From: Acinetobacter lanii
GTDB taxonomy: Bacteria; Pseudomonadota; Gammaproteobacteria; Pseudomonadales; Moraxellaceae
Direction of reading: 5' to 3'
DNA length: 64,000 nt
Assembly (NCBI RefSeq): GCF_011578285.1
Contig: NZ_CP049916.1
Location: 1,488,001 to 1,552,000, forward strand
Positions 25,530 to 35,326 of this stretch are shown here, one piece after another. Position 1 is the first letter of the stretch, and each line of letters begins with the position of its first letter. Both the position numbers and the translations under genes were made by a program. The notes below the pieces were generated by a model. The model saw nothing but the letters and a program-made list of their open reading frames with translations, was not told the DNA's origin and ran no database searches.

Positions 25530-26579
25530 GTGATTTCAGTAGGTATTGTTGGCGGTACAGGTTATACAGGCGTTGAATTGTTGCGTCTTTTGCTCCGTCA
25601 TCCAAACGTTCAAGTAAACGTACTGACTTCACGTACCGAAGACGGTCGCCGTGTCGATGATATGTTCCCAAGTCTTCGTGGACATACCGATCTGTGCTAT
25701 TCAGATTTAAACATTGATGAATTAAAAAAATGCGACGTCGTATTTTTTGCTACGCCACATGGTGTGGCGATGAAACATGCTGAAGAATTGGTTGCTGCAA
25801 ATACCAAAGTGATCGATTTGGCTGCCGATTTCCGTTTACAAGATTTAGAACAGTTTGAGAAGTGGTATGGCATGCAACACGCTTGCCCAGAACTACTGAA
25901 AGACTCTGTTTATGGTTTATCTGAACTCAATCGTGACAAAATTAAAAATGCACAAGTGATTGGTAACCCAGGTTGTTACCCAACAACCGTACAATTGGGT
26001 CTGGCTCCACTGTTTAAACAAGCTGAAGTATTGGTGAAGCCTGAAAGCATTATTATTGATGCCAAATCTGGGGTATCAGGTGCAGGTCGTAAAGCAAGCT
26101 TAGGCATGATCTATTCTGAAAACTCAGACAACTTTAAAGCCTATGGCGTAGCAGGTCACCGCCATCAACCTGAAATTGTAGAAGCTTTAGAAAATATTTC
26201 AGGCTTAAAAGATGTGTTTGATCACATTGTATTTGTGCCACATTTGGTGCCTATGATTCGTGGTATGCTCAGCACGATTTATGTAGATTTGACCGATGCT
26301 GGGGATGCTCTAGATTTACAAGCATTGTATGAGCAATTCTATGCCAATGAAGCATTTGTAGATGTCATGCCTGCGAACAGTTCACCTGAAACACGTTCAG
26401 TGCGTGGTGCAAATCAATTGCGTATCGCATTGTACAAGCCACAGCCGAAAAAATTAGTGATCTTGTCAGTACAAGATAACTTGGTGAAAGGTGCTGCAGG
26501 ACAAGCGGTACAGAACATGAATTTAATGTTTGGTTTTGAAGAAGATGCTGGTTTGCAAGGCATCGGATTATTACCATAA
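25530..26579 (+). CDS. argC: N-acetyl-gamma-glutamyl-phosphate reductase
   Basis: ArgC reduces N-acetylglutamyl phosphate to the semialdehyde with NADPH, the third step of arginine synthesis. The 349-residue protein has the nucleotide loop [17 protein letters not shown] at the start, FFATPHGVA, and the catalytic Cys149 in [15 protein letters not shown], with [10 protein letters not shown] containing the partner His. It is read from a GTG at 25530 behind AGAGGT; no in-frame ATG lies near. A hairpin terminator follows. argF lies 5 kb away on the other strand. Confidence 0.95.
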   Translation: MISVGIVGGTGYTGVELLRLLLRHPNVQVNVLTSRTEDGRRVDDMFPSLRGHTDLCYSDLNIDELKKCDVVFFATPHGVAMKHAEELVAANTKVIDLAADFRLQDLEQFEKWYGMQHACPELLKDSVYGLSELNRDKIKNAQVIGNPGCYPTTVQLGLAPLFKQAEVLVKPESIIIDAKSGVSGAGRKASLGMIYSENSDNFKAYGVAGHRHQPEIVEALENISGLKDVFDHIVFVPHLVPMIRGMLSTIYVDLTDAGDALDLQALYEQFYANEAFVDVMPANSSPETRSVRGANQLRIALYKPQPKKLVILSVQDNLVKGAAGQAVQNMNLMFGFEEDAGLQGIGLLP

Positions 26580-26597
26580 AAAACGCTTTTCAACTTC

Positions 26598-26633
26598 ACA
26601 CACATTTAACTTTAGCGTTAAATGTGTGTTTTG
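26598..26633 (+). terminator. Hairpin terminator of argC
   Basis: A perfect 13-bp stem ACACACATTTAAC/GTTAAATGTGTGT with a six-base loop is followed by a short T-run (TTTTGACTTT). Confidence 0.7.
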
Positions 26634-26652
26634 ACTTTATCAAAATTCAGAG

Positions 26653-27402
26653 ATGACGATGCAGAACACAGAAACACCCACGACGTCGCCCAAGTTAACA
26701 AAAAAAAATTCTCTTAAGGGGAATATGCCACTATTTGTCAGTGGTGCAGTGCTTTGTGTAGGCAGTATCTTCTTGGGATATACCGTAGGACACCGTCAAG
26801 GTTTAACTGTGGTGGGCTACGACGCCGATGCTGAACAATTGGTTGAAGTTGTTGAAAAACAAAAAAATGAATTAAACGATTTAAACAAAAAACTCAATTT
26901 GGCAGTTCAAGAACGTGATGTCGCAGTCACCAATTCAAATGACTTATTTGCGGCCAACAATCAGGCGAAAGCAGATAAAGCTCAGATCGAAGGCATGAGT
27001 GCGATTTATCGTGAGGTATTGCGTCAACGTGGTGGTTTAAGCCTGACGGTACAAAACTTGTCGGTAAAACCATTGCCTGAAAATGCCTATGAGTATCAAA
27101 TTGATTTGGTTCAAGTCAGTCCAAATAAGCGTAAAGCCGCAGGTGAGATTGAATTACGTTTAATTCAAGGTACTGAAGTTTTAGTGGTTCCGATTTCTGA
27201 AAGTCGTTTTAATTTTGAAGATTTTGAACGTTTGACTGGACGTTGGACCATGCCTAAAGGCTTTACACCACAGTTTATTGAGGTTCGTGTCAAAGGCTCA
27301 ACAGCTGTAACCAAGCGTTTTAGTTGGCAACGTGGTAAACCTGTCGAAAATTTACCTGCACTCGCTGCTGAGGTTCCTCAAGCAGAACCGAATGCACAAT
27401 AA
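26653..27402 (+). CDS. DUF6776-like membrane-anchored coiled-coil protein
   Basis: The 249-residue product has a cytoplasmic Thr/Pro/Lys-rich start and one membrane segment at about residues 26-46 (LFVSGAVLCVGSIFLGYTVG). A coiled coil (about 60-110, VVEKQKNELNDLNKKLN) follows, then a C-terminal beta domain (LTVQNLSVKPLPENAYEYQIDLVQV, GRWTMPKGFTPQFIEVRVKG). This layout matches DUF6776 proteins as I remember them; the function is not known. The bulk should lie in the periplasm. It sits between argC and clpS, 39 bases before clpS, in the Acinetobacter order. Confidence 0.75.
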   Translation: MTMQNTETPTTSPKLTKKNSLKGNMPLFVSGAVLCVGSIFLGYTVGHRQGLTVVGYDADAEQLVEVVEKQKNELNDLNKKLNLAVQERDVAVTNSNDLFAANNQAKADKAQIEGMSAIYREVLRQRGGLSLTVQNLSVKPLPENAYEYQIDLVQVSPNKRKAAGEIELRLIQGTEVLVVPISESRFNFEDFERLTGRWTMPKGFTPQFIEVRVKGSTAVTKRFSWQRGKPVENLPALAAEVPQAEPNAQ

Positions 27403-27440
27403 AGACATCATAGTAAAATTTAAGAGTAGATGTATAGATT

Positions 27441-27869
27441 ATGCGAAGAAACAAGCGTCATATGAGTTTGAATGACATCAAATCATCATTTCAACAATCA
27501 GGTTATGTCGATTGGCATTTAAGCCCTCGCTTAGGTGATTCGCAAAATGGTGATCACGATCCAGATCAAGCCGATGGCGATATAGCTGTGCAGACAGCAC
27601 CTCCTCAATTCAAACGTCCTCCTTTGTACAATGTTGTGCTGATGAATGACGATTACACGCCAATGGACTTTGTAATCGAAATTTTACAACAATACTTTGC
27701 TTTGAATCTTGACCAAGCCACTCAAGTAATGCTAACAGTACATTATGAAGGTAAAGGTATTGCTGGCGTCTATCCAAGAGATATTGCAGAAACAAAAGCA
27801 AACCAAGTAAATAACTATGCTCGATCACAAGGTCATCCATTACTTTGCCAAATCGAGCCACAAGAATAA
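27441..27869 (+). CDS. clpS: ATP-dependent Clp protease adaptor ClpS
   Basis: ClpS brings N-degron substrates to ClpAP. The conserved core occupies about residues 55-140: [23 protein letters not shown] with the N-degron pocket Asn-Asp-Asp, and [20 protein letters not shown] with the ClpA contact. The protein has 142 residues because about 50 residues, including the acidic linker [16 protein letters not shown], precede the core; E. coli ClpS has 106. An ATG at 27462 (MSLND) is an alternative start. clpA follows nine bases downstream, so the pair forms an operon. Confidence 0.93.
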   Translation: MRRNKRHMSLNDIKSSFQQSGYVDWHLSPRLGDSQNGDHDPDQADGDIAVQTAPPQFKRPPLYNVVLMNDDYTPMDFVIEILQQYFALNLDQATQVMLTVHYEGKGIAGVYPRDIAETKANQVNNYARSQGHPLLCQIEPQE

Positions 27870-27878
27870 GGGGATCTC

Positions 27879-30155
27879 ATGCTCAGTCGTCAATTAGAAG
27901 TATCACTCCGTTTGGCTGTAAGCATGGCTCGTCAAAAGAGACATGAGTTTCTTACTGTTGAACATTTGCTACTAGCCTTATTAGATAATGATTCTGCAGT
28001 CAATGCGTTAAAAGCGTGTGGCGCAGAAATTGTAAGCTTACGTAAAGAATTAGAAGAATATGTAGAGCAACATACCCCAAAATTGGCTGAGAATAACGAG
28101 CAAGCGCCTCATCCAACTGAAAGTTTTGATCGTATTTTGCAACGTGCTATTTTTCACGTTCAATCAAGCGGTGGGGACCGTACAGTTGAAGGCGCAGATG
28201 TGCTGGTTGCGATGTACTCTGAACGTGATTCTTTTGCGGTCTATTTGCTTAAACGTCATCAAATTAACCGTTTAACTCTGACTCAATATTTGTCACATGG
28301 CGGACGTAAAGACGAAATTCAAATTGAAGAAGAATCTGAAGATTTGGATGGTGAAACAGGTGCTTCTGCCAATGCAGGACCACTTGAGCTATATACAGTG
28401 AACCTAAATGCTGAGGCACAAAAGGGTAAAACTGATCCGCTCATTGGTCGTGAAAAGGAAATTGAGCGTGCTGCACAAATTCTTTGTCGTCGCCGTAAAA
28501 ATAATCCGCTGTTGGTGGGTGATCCAGGGGTCGGTAAAACCTCAATCGCTGAAGGTTTGGCGTGGTTAATTGTCAATGGTAAAGCTCCAAAACCGCTTGA
28601 AAATGCTGAAGTCTTTAGTTTGGATATTGGCTCATTGGTTGCAGGCACTAAATACCGTGGTGACTTTGAAAAGCGTTTAAAACAATTGCTCAATGCGTTG
28701 AAGAAGAAACCCGACGCGATTCTATTTATTGATGAAATTCACATGATCATTGGTGCAGGCTCAAGTATGGGTAGTACGATGGATGCATCGAATCTCATTA
28801 AGCCTGCTTTGGCGAATGGCAGCTTGCGTTGTATCGGTTCAACAACCTTTCAAGAATATCGTCAAGTGTTTGAAAAAGATCATGCCTTGTCACGTCGCTT
28901 CCAAAAAATTGATGTCAATGAGCCTTCAATTTCTGAAACCATTGATATTTTACGTGGCTTAAAATCTAAATTTGAAGATTTTCACCATGTAGAATATGAC
29001 GATAAAGCCTTGGTTTCAGCAGTAGAGCTTTCTGCTAAATTTATCAATGATCGTTTCTTGCCAGATAAAGCGATTGATGTGATTGATGAAGCAGGTGCGC
29101 AACGCCGTCTGAAAGCCGAACAAGATGGTTCAATGATTACGGTTGAGAACATTGAAGACATCGTATCCAAGATTGCGCGTATTCCACCGAAAACTGTCTC
29201 TAAAGACGATAAATCAGTGCTTGAACATATTGAGCGTGATTTGAAACGTGTAGTGTTTGGACAGGATGAGGCGATTACTGCTCTGGCATCTGCGATTAAA
29301 CTGTCACGTGCAGGCTTGAAAGCACCGGATAAGCCAGTCGGTAACTTTGTCTTTGCGGGCCCAACAGGGGTCGGTAAAACGGAAGTGACCAAACAGCTTG
29401 CCAAGTTGTTAGGTGTGGAGCTTGTTCGTTTTGATATGTCCGAATATATGGAACGTCATGCGGTATCACGCTTAATTGGTGCGCCTCCGGGTTATGTGGG
29501 TTATGATCAAGGTGGCTTGCTGACCGATGCAATTCATAAAAATCCGCACTGTGTGTTGTTGCTCGATGAAATTGAGAAAGCGCATCCAGATGTATTCAAT
29601 CTATTACTTCAAGTGATGGATCATGGTTCTCTGACAGATAACAATGGTCGTAAGTCTGACTTCCGTAATGTGATTATTGTATTAACCACCAATATTGGCG
29701 CAGAAAGTATTTCACGGACAAGTATTGGCTTCACCGAACAAGACAACAGCAATGACAATCAAGAAGCGATGAAAAAAGCCTTCTCGCCTGAATTCCGTAA
29801 TCGTCTAGATGGTGTGATTCAATTTAAATCATTGCCGAATACGGTGATTGAATCAGTGGTCGATAAATTCTTAACTGAGCTTCAAGCACAGTTGGATGAT
29901 AAGAAAGTCGTACTTGAAGTTGATCAATCCGCTCGTGATTGGATGACAGAACATGGTTATGATCGCCTCATGGGTGCACGTCCAATGCAACGTTTGATTC
30001 AAGAGCACTTGAAAAAACCGTTGGCTGAAATGATCTTATTTGGTGAGTTGGCTGAAAATGGCGGTAACGTTTCAGTGACTGTTAAAAAAGAGAATGGAAA
30101 AGCAGTGGGTTTAAGTTTGGAAGTGTTTGAAGATCAAACCGCTGAACCAGCTTAA
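27879..30155 (+). CDS. clpA: ATP-dependent Clp protease ATP-binding subunit ClpA
   Basis: ClpA unfolds substrates and feeds them to ClpP. The 758-residue protein has the double N-domain (residues 1-145, MLSRQLEVSLRLAVSMARQ), a first AAA+ module with Walker A GDPGVGKTSIAEGLA and Walker B LFIDEIHMIIG, and a second with GPTGVGKTEVTKQLA, LLLDEIEKAHPDVFN and the DRLMGARPMQRLIQ C-terminal region. No long middle domain is present, which separates it from ClpB. A GGGG-containing ribosome binding site precedes the ATG. It follows clpS in an operon and ends in a strong terminator. Confidence 0.96.
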   Translation: MLSRQLEVSLRLAVSMARQKRHEFLTVEHLLLALLDNDSAVNALKACGAEIVSLRKELEEYVEQHTPKLAENNEQAPHPTESFDRILQRAIFHVQSSGGDRTVEGADVLVAMYSERDSFAVYLLKRHQINRLTLTQYLSHGGRKDEIQIEEESEDLDGETGASANAGPLELYTVNLNAEAQKGKTDPLIGREKEIERAAQILCRRRKNNPLLVGDPGVGKTSIAEGLAWLIVNGKAPKPLENAEVFSLDIGSLVAGTKYRGDFEKRLKQLLNALKKKPDAILFIDEIHMIIGAGSSMGSTMDASNLIKPALANGSLRCIGSTTFQEYRQVFEKDHALSRRFQKIDVNEPSISETIDILRGLKSKFEDFHHVEYDDKALVSAVELSAKFINDRFLPDKAIDVIDEAGAQRRLKAEQDGSMITVENIEDIVSKIARIPPKTVSKDDKSVLEHIERDLKRVVFGQDEAITALASAIKLSRAGLKAPDKPVGNFVFAGPTGVGKTEVTKQLAKLLGVELVRFDMSEYMERHAVSRLIGAPPGYVGYDQGGLLTDAIHKNPHCVLLLDEIEKAHPDVFNLLLQVMDHGSLTDNNGRKSDFRNVIIVLTTNIGAESISRTSIGFTEQDNSNDNQEAMKKAFSPEFRNRLDGVIQFKSLPNTVIESVVDKFLTELQAQLDDKKVVLEVDQSARDWMTEHGYDRLMGARPMQRLIQEHLKKPLAEMILFGELAENGGNVSVTVKKENGKAVGLSLEVFEDQTAEPA

Positions 30156-30167
30156 GCTTAAAAAGCC

Positions 30168-30202
30168 AAAAATAACCCGTCTTCGCACGGGTTATTTTTT
30201 AT
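30168..30202 (+). terminator. Intrinsic terminator of clpSA
   Basis: The stem AAATAACCCGT/ACGGGTTATTT with a six-base loop runs into T-rich sequence. Confidence 0.88.
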
Positions 30203-30243
30203 TGGGATATATGAAATTTCAAAACCAGATGAACTAGAGTGCT

Positions 30244-30597
30244 ATGGATATACAGATTACAAAAGTGCTCACAACCTTTGGCTTATTTTTTATTACTGCC
30301 ACCGCTGAAATATTGGGCTGTTACTTTCCATATCTGATTTTAAATCAGCATAAATCACATTGGTTATGGATTCCCACCGCATTCAGTTTGGTCATCTTTG
30401 TGTGGTTGCTGACCTTGCATCCTGCTGCTTCAGGACGCATTTATGCTGCTTATGGGGGTATCTATATTTTTACAGCACTGATGTGGTTACGCTTTGTTGA
30501 TCAAGTGACGTTAAGTCGTTGGGATTTGCTCGGTGGTTTGGTGGTTATGCTTGGCGCTGCAATCATTATTCTGCAACCCCAAGGCTTGATTCGTTAA
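30244..30597 (+). CDS. YnfA family (UPF0060) membrane protein
   Basis: The 117-residue protein has four membrane helices typical of the small YnfA family, which is distantly related to small multidrug transporters. It shows FFITATAEILGCYFPYL in helix one, WLLTLHPAASGRIYAAYGGIYI in the centre and DLLGGLVVMLGAAIII in the last. Efflux of cationic compounds has been proposed for some members; that is not shown here. It stands alone after the clpA terminator. Confidence 0.9.
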   Translation: MDIQITKVLTTFGLFFITATAEILGCYFPYLILNQHKSHWLWIPTAFSLVIFVWLLTLHPAASGRIYAAYGGIYIFTALMWLRFVDQVTLSRWDLLGGLVVMLGAAIIILQPQGLIR

Positions 30598-30690
30598 TTG
30601 ATGAGCGTAAGGCTTATATTGAATGTTTGTTAAGCATGTTTAACAGTTGAAAATGTATAAACATCCTGAAAGCCTTAAAAATCAAATGTT

Positions 30691-31170
30691 CTAAATGCCA
30701 CAATCTTTTTGTGTCACTTTAAAATCATATTGATCATGATCTGATTTCAGTTCGATAGCAATGCTATAAGGATTGACCCGTTGATATTCATGCTCAAAGA
30801 GCACGTCACAATTGTTCAATAGATTTTTTTCAATCATTTTGCGAATGTCTTTTTTACCTAAGTCTTTCTCAAATTGATTAAAATCTGGCGTGGTAATCGA
30901 ACCTTTTAAAATGGTTTGATTGGCTGAAAGTTCAAGTTGTTCAATTAAACTATTTTGGTCGATTTGTATTGGGAGTGTTTTTGAATCTTCAGCACTTAGT
31001 ACTTTCAGTATTTCATTGAGTTGTTTTTTGTCTTCAATCTTATATTGATCATTAAGAATTTTCTTCTGTTTTAAATATTGGTCAAATTCCGTGGCTTGTG
31101 ATGTTGCTGCATGTACAGGGCTAACCAAGCACAATGATGTAAAGACTAGAGCAGAAAAGGTTGAACGCAT
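30691..31170 (-). CDS. Exported hypothetical protein
   Basis: The 159-residue product has a clear Sec signal peptide (MRSTFSALVFTSLCLVSPVHA, cleavage about after residue 21). The mature part is charged and helical (QYKIEDKKQLNEILKVLSAED), then beta-like, and has two Cys, in NNCDVLF and at the C-terminal KDCGI, that could be disulphide-linked in the periplasm. I recognise no named family. It stands alone, with the argF terminator upstream and ynfA converging. Confidence 0.72.
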   Translation of the reverse strand: MRSTFSALVFTSLCLVSPVHAATSQATEFDQYLKQKKILNDQYKIEDKKQLNEILKVLSAEDSKTLPIQIDQNSLIEQLELSANQTILKGSITTPDFNQFEKDLGKKDIRKMIEKNLLNNCDVLFEHEYQRVNPYSIAIELKSDHDQYDFKVTQKDCGI

Positions 31171-31216
31171 AATTTATTCACTTTTATATCCATTGATTTG
31201 AGTATAACAGTGCAAT

Positions 31217-31243
31217 CAAAAAAAGCACCCGAAGGTGCTTTGA
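31217..31243 (-). terminator. Intrinsic terminator of argF
   Basis: On the minus strand AAAGCACC/GGTGCTTT with a TTCG loop is followed by seven T, 40 bases after the argF stop. Confidence 0.88.
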
Positions 31244-31283
31244 TTTAAATCAAAAAGATTGTCTTTAAAGATAATCGTTCAGA

Positions 31284-32204
31284 TTAGTCTTTTTTTAAAT
31301 TTTCATTGATTAAGAATTCAACCAATGCTTTTTGTGCGTGAAGACGGTTTTCAGCTTCATCCCAAACTACAGCATTTTTGTGATCCAGCATATTCACTGA
31401 AATTTCTTCACCGCGGTGTGCCGGTAGGCAATGCATAAATAAACAGTCTGGGTGTGCAAGATCCATTAAGCGTTCATTGACTTGGAAGTCAGCAAACGCT
31501 TTTTCACGGATTTTTTGTTCTTCTTCTTGTCCCATACTCGCCCAAACGTCAGTCACGATGAGGTCAGCATTGACTGCAGCATCTTCAGCTGAATCTACTA
31601 GCTCAGCACAGTGCGCAAATTCAGACATAAATTCTGGCTTAGGTTCATAACCCTTAGGCGCAGCAATTTTTAGCTTAAAGCCCCACATATGCGCAGCTTC
31701 AATGTATGAATTACACATGTTATTGCCATCGCCAATCCAAGCCACAGTTTTGCCTTCAATCGAACCACGGTGTTCAACATAAGTTTGAACATCCGCAAGC
31801 AACTGGCAAGGGTGGTGGTCATCAGTTAATGCATTGATGACTGGAACTTTTGAATATTCAGCAAAACGCGTCACGATGTCATGACCGAAAGTACGAATCA
31901 TCACAATATCAAGCATGCTTGAAATGACACGAGCAGAATCTTCGATCGGCTCGCCACGACCCAATTGGGTGTCGCGTGAAGACAAGAAAATGGCGCTACC
32001 GCCAAATTGGCTCATACCCGCTTCGAAAGAAACACGGGTACGTGTACTCGATTTTTCGAAAATCATTCCCATTACTTTACCAGTGAAAGGCTGGTAGACA
32101 ACATTGTCATGTTGCATGCGCTTCAGTTCTTGCGCACGTTCAATGATGCGGTTTAATTCTGCAGTAGAAAGGTCACGTAAAGTAAGAAAATGTCGAAGAG
32201 CCAT
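31284..32204 (-). CDS. argF: Ornithine carbamoyltransferase
   Basis: ArgF joins ornithine and carbamoyl phosphate to citrulline in arginine synthesis. The 306-residue protein has the carbamoyl-phosphate motif [13 protein letters not shown], the [12 protein letters not shown] segment, [26 protein letters not shown], and the ornithine-binding [13 protein letters not shown]. This is the shorter anabolic form. It is a single gene closed by a terminator. The TetR gene upstream is on the same strand, separated by about 120 bases. Confidence 0.95.
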   Translation of the reverse strand: MALRHFLTLRDLSTAELNRIIERAQELKRMQHDNVVYQPFTGKVMGMIFEKSSTRTRVSFEAGMSQFGGSAIFLSSRDTQLGRGEPIEDSARVISSMLDIVMIRTFGHDIVTRFAEYSKVPVINALTDDHHPCQLLADVQTYVEHRGSIEGKTVAWIGDGNNMCNSYIEAAHMWGFKLKIAAPKGYEPKPEFMSEFAHCAELVDSAEDAAVNADLIVTDVWASMGQEEEQKIREKAFADFQVNERLMDLAHPDCLFMHCLPAHRGEEISVNMLDHKNAVVWDEAENRLHAQKALVEFLINENLKKD

Positions 32205-32321
32205 AGTTACTCCACAATCATTGCTCGATCAATAGTAGATTGACCCACAACGTATTGTTGGGTTAGTCAGAAAAACGGAGAATCGACTAATATACTATAA
32301 GATAAGAGAATTGCAAAAAAT

Positions 32322-32987
32322 CTAGCGCTTTTGATGTCCGTCTAGGAAGCGATCTACACAATAACTGATGTAATTGGTGGTTTCTTGTTCGTTTTCTTCA
32401 ATGGGAAGATTCATTAAAATTCGCCATTCTAAATTTCTCAAAATTCCAAAATAAAGTTGTGCCGAATACACTGGATTTTCGCAGACCAAAGTGCCTTTTT
32501 GATGCGCTTGAGCGAGTTCTTGAGAAATGGCAAATTGAATATGTTTAGGACCTTTTTCATGTAAATAAAGCGCCAAAGTGGGATTGACTTGAGACTGTTC
32601 AATCACCAAACGCATAAATGCAGCATTTTCGGGTTGCACAATATGCTTATTAAAATTAATTAAAGTATTGATTAAATAATTTCTTAAATCTGAATGTTCC
32701 GCATCGAAAGGAATGCAAATGTCGTTAAAAAATTGTTCACGCCGATAATCACAAATCGCAGTAAACAAACCTTCTTTATTACCAAAATATTTATAAATTG
32801 AGGCTTTGGAACCCCCTGCATGCTGCACGATATCATCCAAAGATACAGCATCATAACCTCGTTCAAGGAACAGTGTATTGGCACTCAATAAAAGTGCAAG
32901 ACGGCGTTCAAGCCCTCGACGTGTGTGAGGTAAGTCACAGCCGTTCACTTCTACTGTTGCTTCGAGGTTTGCCATGGGATTCAGCAT
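32322..32987 (-). CDS. TetR-family transcriptional regulator
   Basis: The 221-residue protein has an N-terminal helix-turn-helix at about residues 28-75 (RGYDAVSLDDIVQHAGGSKASIYKYFGNKEGLF). An all-helical ligand and dimer domain of the AefR-like type follows. An ATG 12 bases inside (32975, MANLEAT) is an equally good start; neither has a strong ribosome binding site. It diverges from prpB, and the interval of about 250 bases contains two copies of a shared 13-base motif in opposite orientation, so it may control itself and prpBC. The inducer is unknown. The usual prp regulators are of other families (PrpR, GntR). Confidence 0.9.
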   Translation of the reverse strand: MLNPMANLEATVEVNGCDLPHTRRGLERRLALLLSANTLFLERGYDAVSLDDIVQHAGGSKASIYKYFGNKEGLFTAICDYRREQFFNDICIPFDAEHSDLRNYLINTLINFNKHIVQPENAAFMRLVIEQSQVNPTLALYLHEKGPKHIQFAISQELAQAHQKGTLVCENPVYSAQLYFGILRNLEWRILMNLPIEENEQETTNYISYCVDRFLDGHQKR

Positions 32988-32990
32988 ATT

Positions 32991-33003
32991 AAGTGAATAT
33001 TGA
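32991..33003 (+). promoter_or_regulatory. Candidate TetR operator, copy 1
   Basis: AAGTGAATATTGA lies 4-16 bases before the upstream start codon of the TetR gene. It matches copy 2 on the opposite strand at 12 of 13 positions. Confidence 0.4.
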
Positions 33004-33117
33004 TAAAATTTAAGAACTTGAAATCAGTATAGCAAATTCATAGCCCGATTACTGTTTTGAAGGTGTATTTAATAATCTTCAGTCAAAGCCTAGATTTTTT
33101 ATCCTTAAAAAAATGAA

Positions 33118-33130
33118 TGAATATTCACTT
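33118..33130 (-). promoter_or_regulatory. Candidate TetR operator, copy 2
   Basis: Read on the minus strand this is AAGTGAATATTCA, containing the palindrome TGAATATTCA. It lies about 120 bases upstream of prpB and about 63 bases before its likely -10 box. Confidence 0.4.
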
Positions 33131-33192
33131 TATATGACTAAAGTTTTAGAGCAAAAACACTAAATGGTCATTTCCGAATAATTATTTGCCGT

Positions 33193-33198
33193 TATACT
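33193..33198 (+). promoter_or_regulatory. Likely -10 box of prpBC
   Basis: TATACT lies about 40 bases before the prpB start. The corresponding -35 region (TTTCCG, 16 bases upstream) is weak, as is common for regulated promoters. Confidence 0.4.
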
Positions 33199-33238
33199 CA
33201 GGATTCGAACAACGAAATAAATAACTGTGGAAAAGGAT

Positions 33239-34123
33239 ATGACAGAACAAATGTCTGCAGGTTTAAGATTTAGACAAGCATTAGAAAATGAAAAACCATT
33301 ACAAATTATGGGAACAGTGAATGCTTATGCAGCCATGATGGCCAAGCAAGTCGGTTATAAAGCCATTTATCTATCGGGCGCTGGTGTTGCAAACTATTCA
33401 TATGGTTTGCCTGATTTGGGTATGACCAGTTTGGATAATGTCTTAGAAGATGTTCGTCGTATTACTGAGCGCGTGGATACGCCATTATTGGTGGATATCG
33501 ATACAGGTTGGGGAGGTGCATTTAATATTGCACGTACGATTAAACAAATGACTGCTGCGGGTGCTGCTGCTGTTCATATTGAAGACCAAGTAGCGCAAAA
33601 GCGTTGTGGTCATCGTCCGAATAAAGAAATTGTGACTCAGCAAGAAATGGTCGATCGTATTAAAGCAGCCGTAGATGCGAAAACAGACTCAAATTTCGTG
33701 GTCATGGCACGTACTGATGCACTGCAAAAAGAAGGGCTACAAGCCGTGATTGATCGTGCATGTGCTTGTGTAGAGGCGGGTGCAGATGCAATTTTTGCTG
33801 AGGCGATGACTGACATTACCATGTATCGCACTGTATGTGATGCGGTGGGTGTGCCGGTATTGGCAAATATTACTGAATTTGGTGATACGCCTTACTACAC
33901 CGTGGACGAATTGGCAGAGCAGGGTTTAAGCATGGTGTTGTACCCATTGTCTGCAACCCGTGCGATGCAGAAAGCTGCGCTGGAAGTGATGCGCTCGGTA
34001 CGTAAAGAAGGCACACAAGTGAATGTGCTCGATATTATGCAAGAACGAAAAGAACTGTATGAATTTTTAGATTATCACACTTTTGAAAACACCTTAGATA
34101 AACTGTTTAAGCAGGAGAATTAA
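33239..34123 (+). CDS. prpB: 2-methylisocitrate lyase
   Basis: PrpB splits 2-methylisocitrate to pyruvate and succinate, the last step of the methylcitrate cycle that burns propionate. The 294-residue protein is of the isocitrate-lyase superfamily, with [12 protein letters not shown] for Mg2+ binding, the catalytic [10 protein letters not shown] loop, MARTDAL and FAEAMTD. The ATG at 33239, behind GGAAAAGGA, is preferred over a GTG 12 bases upstream. prpC follows after four bases, so both are co-transcribed. The short gene order prpB-prpC without acnD or prpF is unusual for this group. Confidence 0.94.
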   Translation: MTEQMSAGLRFRQALENEKPLQIMGTVNAYAAMMAKQVGYKAIYLSGAGVANYSYGLPDLGMTSLDNVLEDVRRITERVDTPLLVDIDTGWGGAFNIARTIKQMTAAGAAAVHIEDQVAQKRCGHRPNKEIVTQQEMVDRIKAAVDAKTDSNFVVMARTDALQKEGLQAVIDRACACVEAGADAIFAEAMTDITMYRTVCDAVGVPVLANITEFGDTPYYTVDELAEQGLSMVLYPLSATRAMQKAALEVMRSVRKEGTQVNVLDIMQERKELYEFLDYHTFENTLDKLFKQEN

Positions 34124-34127
34124 AAAA

Positions 34128-35264
34128 ATGGCTGAAGGAAAAGTACTCACGGGCGCAGGATTGCGCGGACAAGTTGCAGGCAAAACTGCACTGTCAACTG
34201 TAGGCAAAAGTGGTGCAGGTCTAACTTATCGTGGTTATGACGTACAAGACCTCGCTGAAAATTGTCAATTTGAAGAAGTGGCTTATTTGATTTTCTTTGG
34301 TGAATTGCCAACGTCTGAACAGCTAAACCAATATAAAGCCAAACTTAAATCTTTGCGTTCATTGCCACAGGCTTTGAAAGAGGTTTTAGAGCGTATACCT
34401 GCTGATTCGCACCCGATGGACGTGATGCGTACAGGGGTTTCTATGCTGGGTAATATCGAAACTGAGCAATCCTTTACAGACCAGCAAGATGTTGCAGATC
34501 GTATTTTGGCAACGTTACCTGCAATCATTTGCTATTGGTATCGTTTTAGTCATGATGGCGTACGCGTAGAAGAAAATACCGATGATGAGTCAATTGGTGC
34601 ACAATTCTTGCATTTATTACGTGGTGAAAAGCCGAACGAGTTGCATGAACAAGTGATGAATGTGTCACTCATTCTGTACGCTGAACATGAATTTAATGCC
34701 TCTACCTTTACAGCGCGTGTATGTGCTTCAACCTTATCTGATATGCATTCATGTATTACCGGTGCAATTGGATCACTTCGTGGTCCACTGCATGGGGGTG
34801 CCAATGAAGCAGCAATGGAAATGATCGAGAATTGGACTTCACCTGAAGAAGCTGAGCGTGAAATGCTCGGTAAGCTTGAGCGTAAAGAAAAGATTATGGG
34901 CTTTGGTCATGCCATTTATAAAGATAATGATCCACGTAATGGCATCATTAAAATTTGGTCTGAAAAATTAGCCAAAGATGTGGGAGATACGGTGCTTTAT
35001 CCAGTATCTGTTCGTTGTGAAGAAGTGATGTGGCGTGAGAAAAAATTATTCTGTAATGCAGACTTTTTCCATGCCTCGGCTTATCACTTTATGGGTATTC
35101 CAACCAAATTGTTTACGCCGATCTTTGTGATGTCACGTGTAACAGGTTGGGCGGCACATGTGATGGAACAGCGTGCAGACAACCGTATTATTCGCCCAAG
35201 TGCGGATTATACCGGTCCTGAACTGCGTAAAGTCGTGCCAATTGCAGAGCGTCAAGCGGCTTAA
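34128..35264 (+). CDS. prpC: 2-methylcitrate synthase
   Basis: PrpC condenses propionyl-CoA with oxaloacetate to 2-methylcitrate, opening the methylcitrate cycle. The 378-residue protein has the citrate-synthase fold with TYRGYDVQDLAENCQFEEVAYL near the start, the catalytic His regions GPLHGGANEAAME and MGFGHAIYKDNDPRNGI, and the Asp region near LFTPIFVMSRVTGWAAH. Length and the ENCQFEEVAYLIFFG segment favour PrpC over GltA, which is about 430 residues. It follows prpB directly and ends in a terminator. Confidence 0.93.
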   Translation: MAEGKVLTGAGLRGQVAGKTALSTVGKSGAGLTYRGYDVQDLAENCQFEEVAYLIFFGELPTSEQLNQYKAKLKSLRSLPQALKEVLERIPADSHPMDVMRTGVSMLGNIETEQSFTDQQDVADRILATLPAIICYWYRFSHDGVRVEENTDDESIGAQFLHLLRGEKPNELHEQVMNVSLILYAEHEFNASTFTARVCASTLSDMHSCITGAIGSLRGPLHGGANEAAMEMIENWTSPEEAEREMLGKLERKEKIMGFGHAIYKDNDPRNGIIKIWSEKLAKDVGDTVLYPVSVRCEEVMWREKKLFCNADFFHASAYHFMGIPTKLFTPIFVMSRVTGWAAHVMEQRADNRIIRPSADYTGPELRKVVPIAERQAA

Positions 35265-35293
35265 TACTGAAGCGCCTAGATCCTTGTAATATT

Positions 35294-35326
35294 AAAGCGT
35301 CCAATGAATCTCATTGGGCGCTTTTT
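35294..35326 (+). terminator. Intrinsic terminator of prpBC
   Basis: AAAGCGTCCAATGA pairs with TCATTGGGCGCTTT (one G-T pair), followed by five T. Confidence 0.85.
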
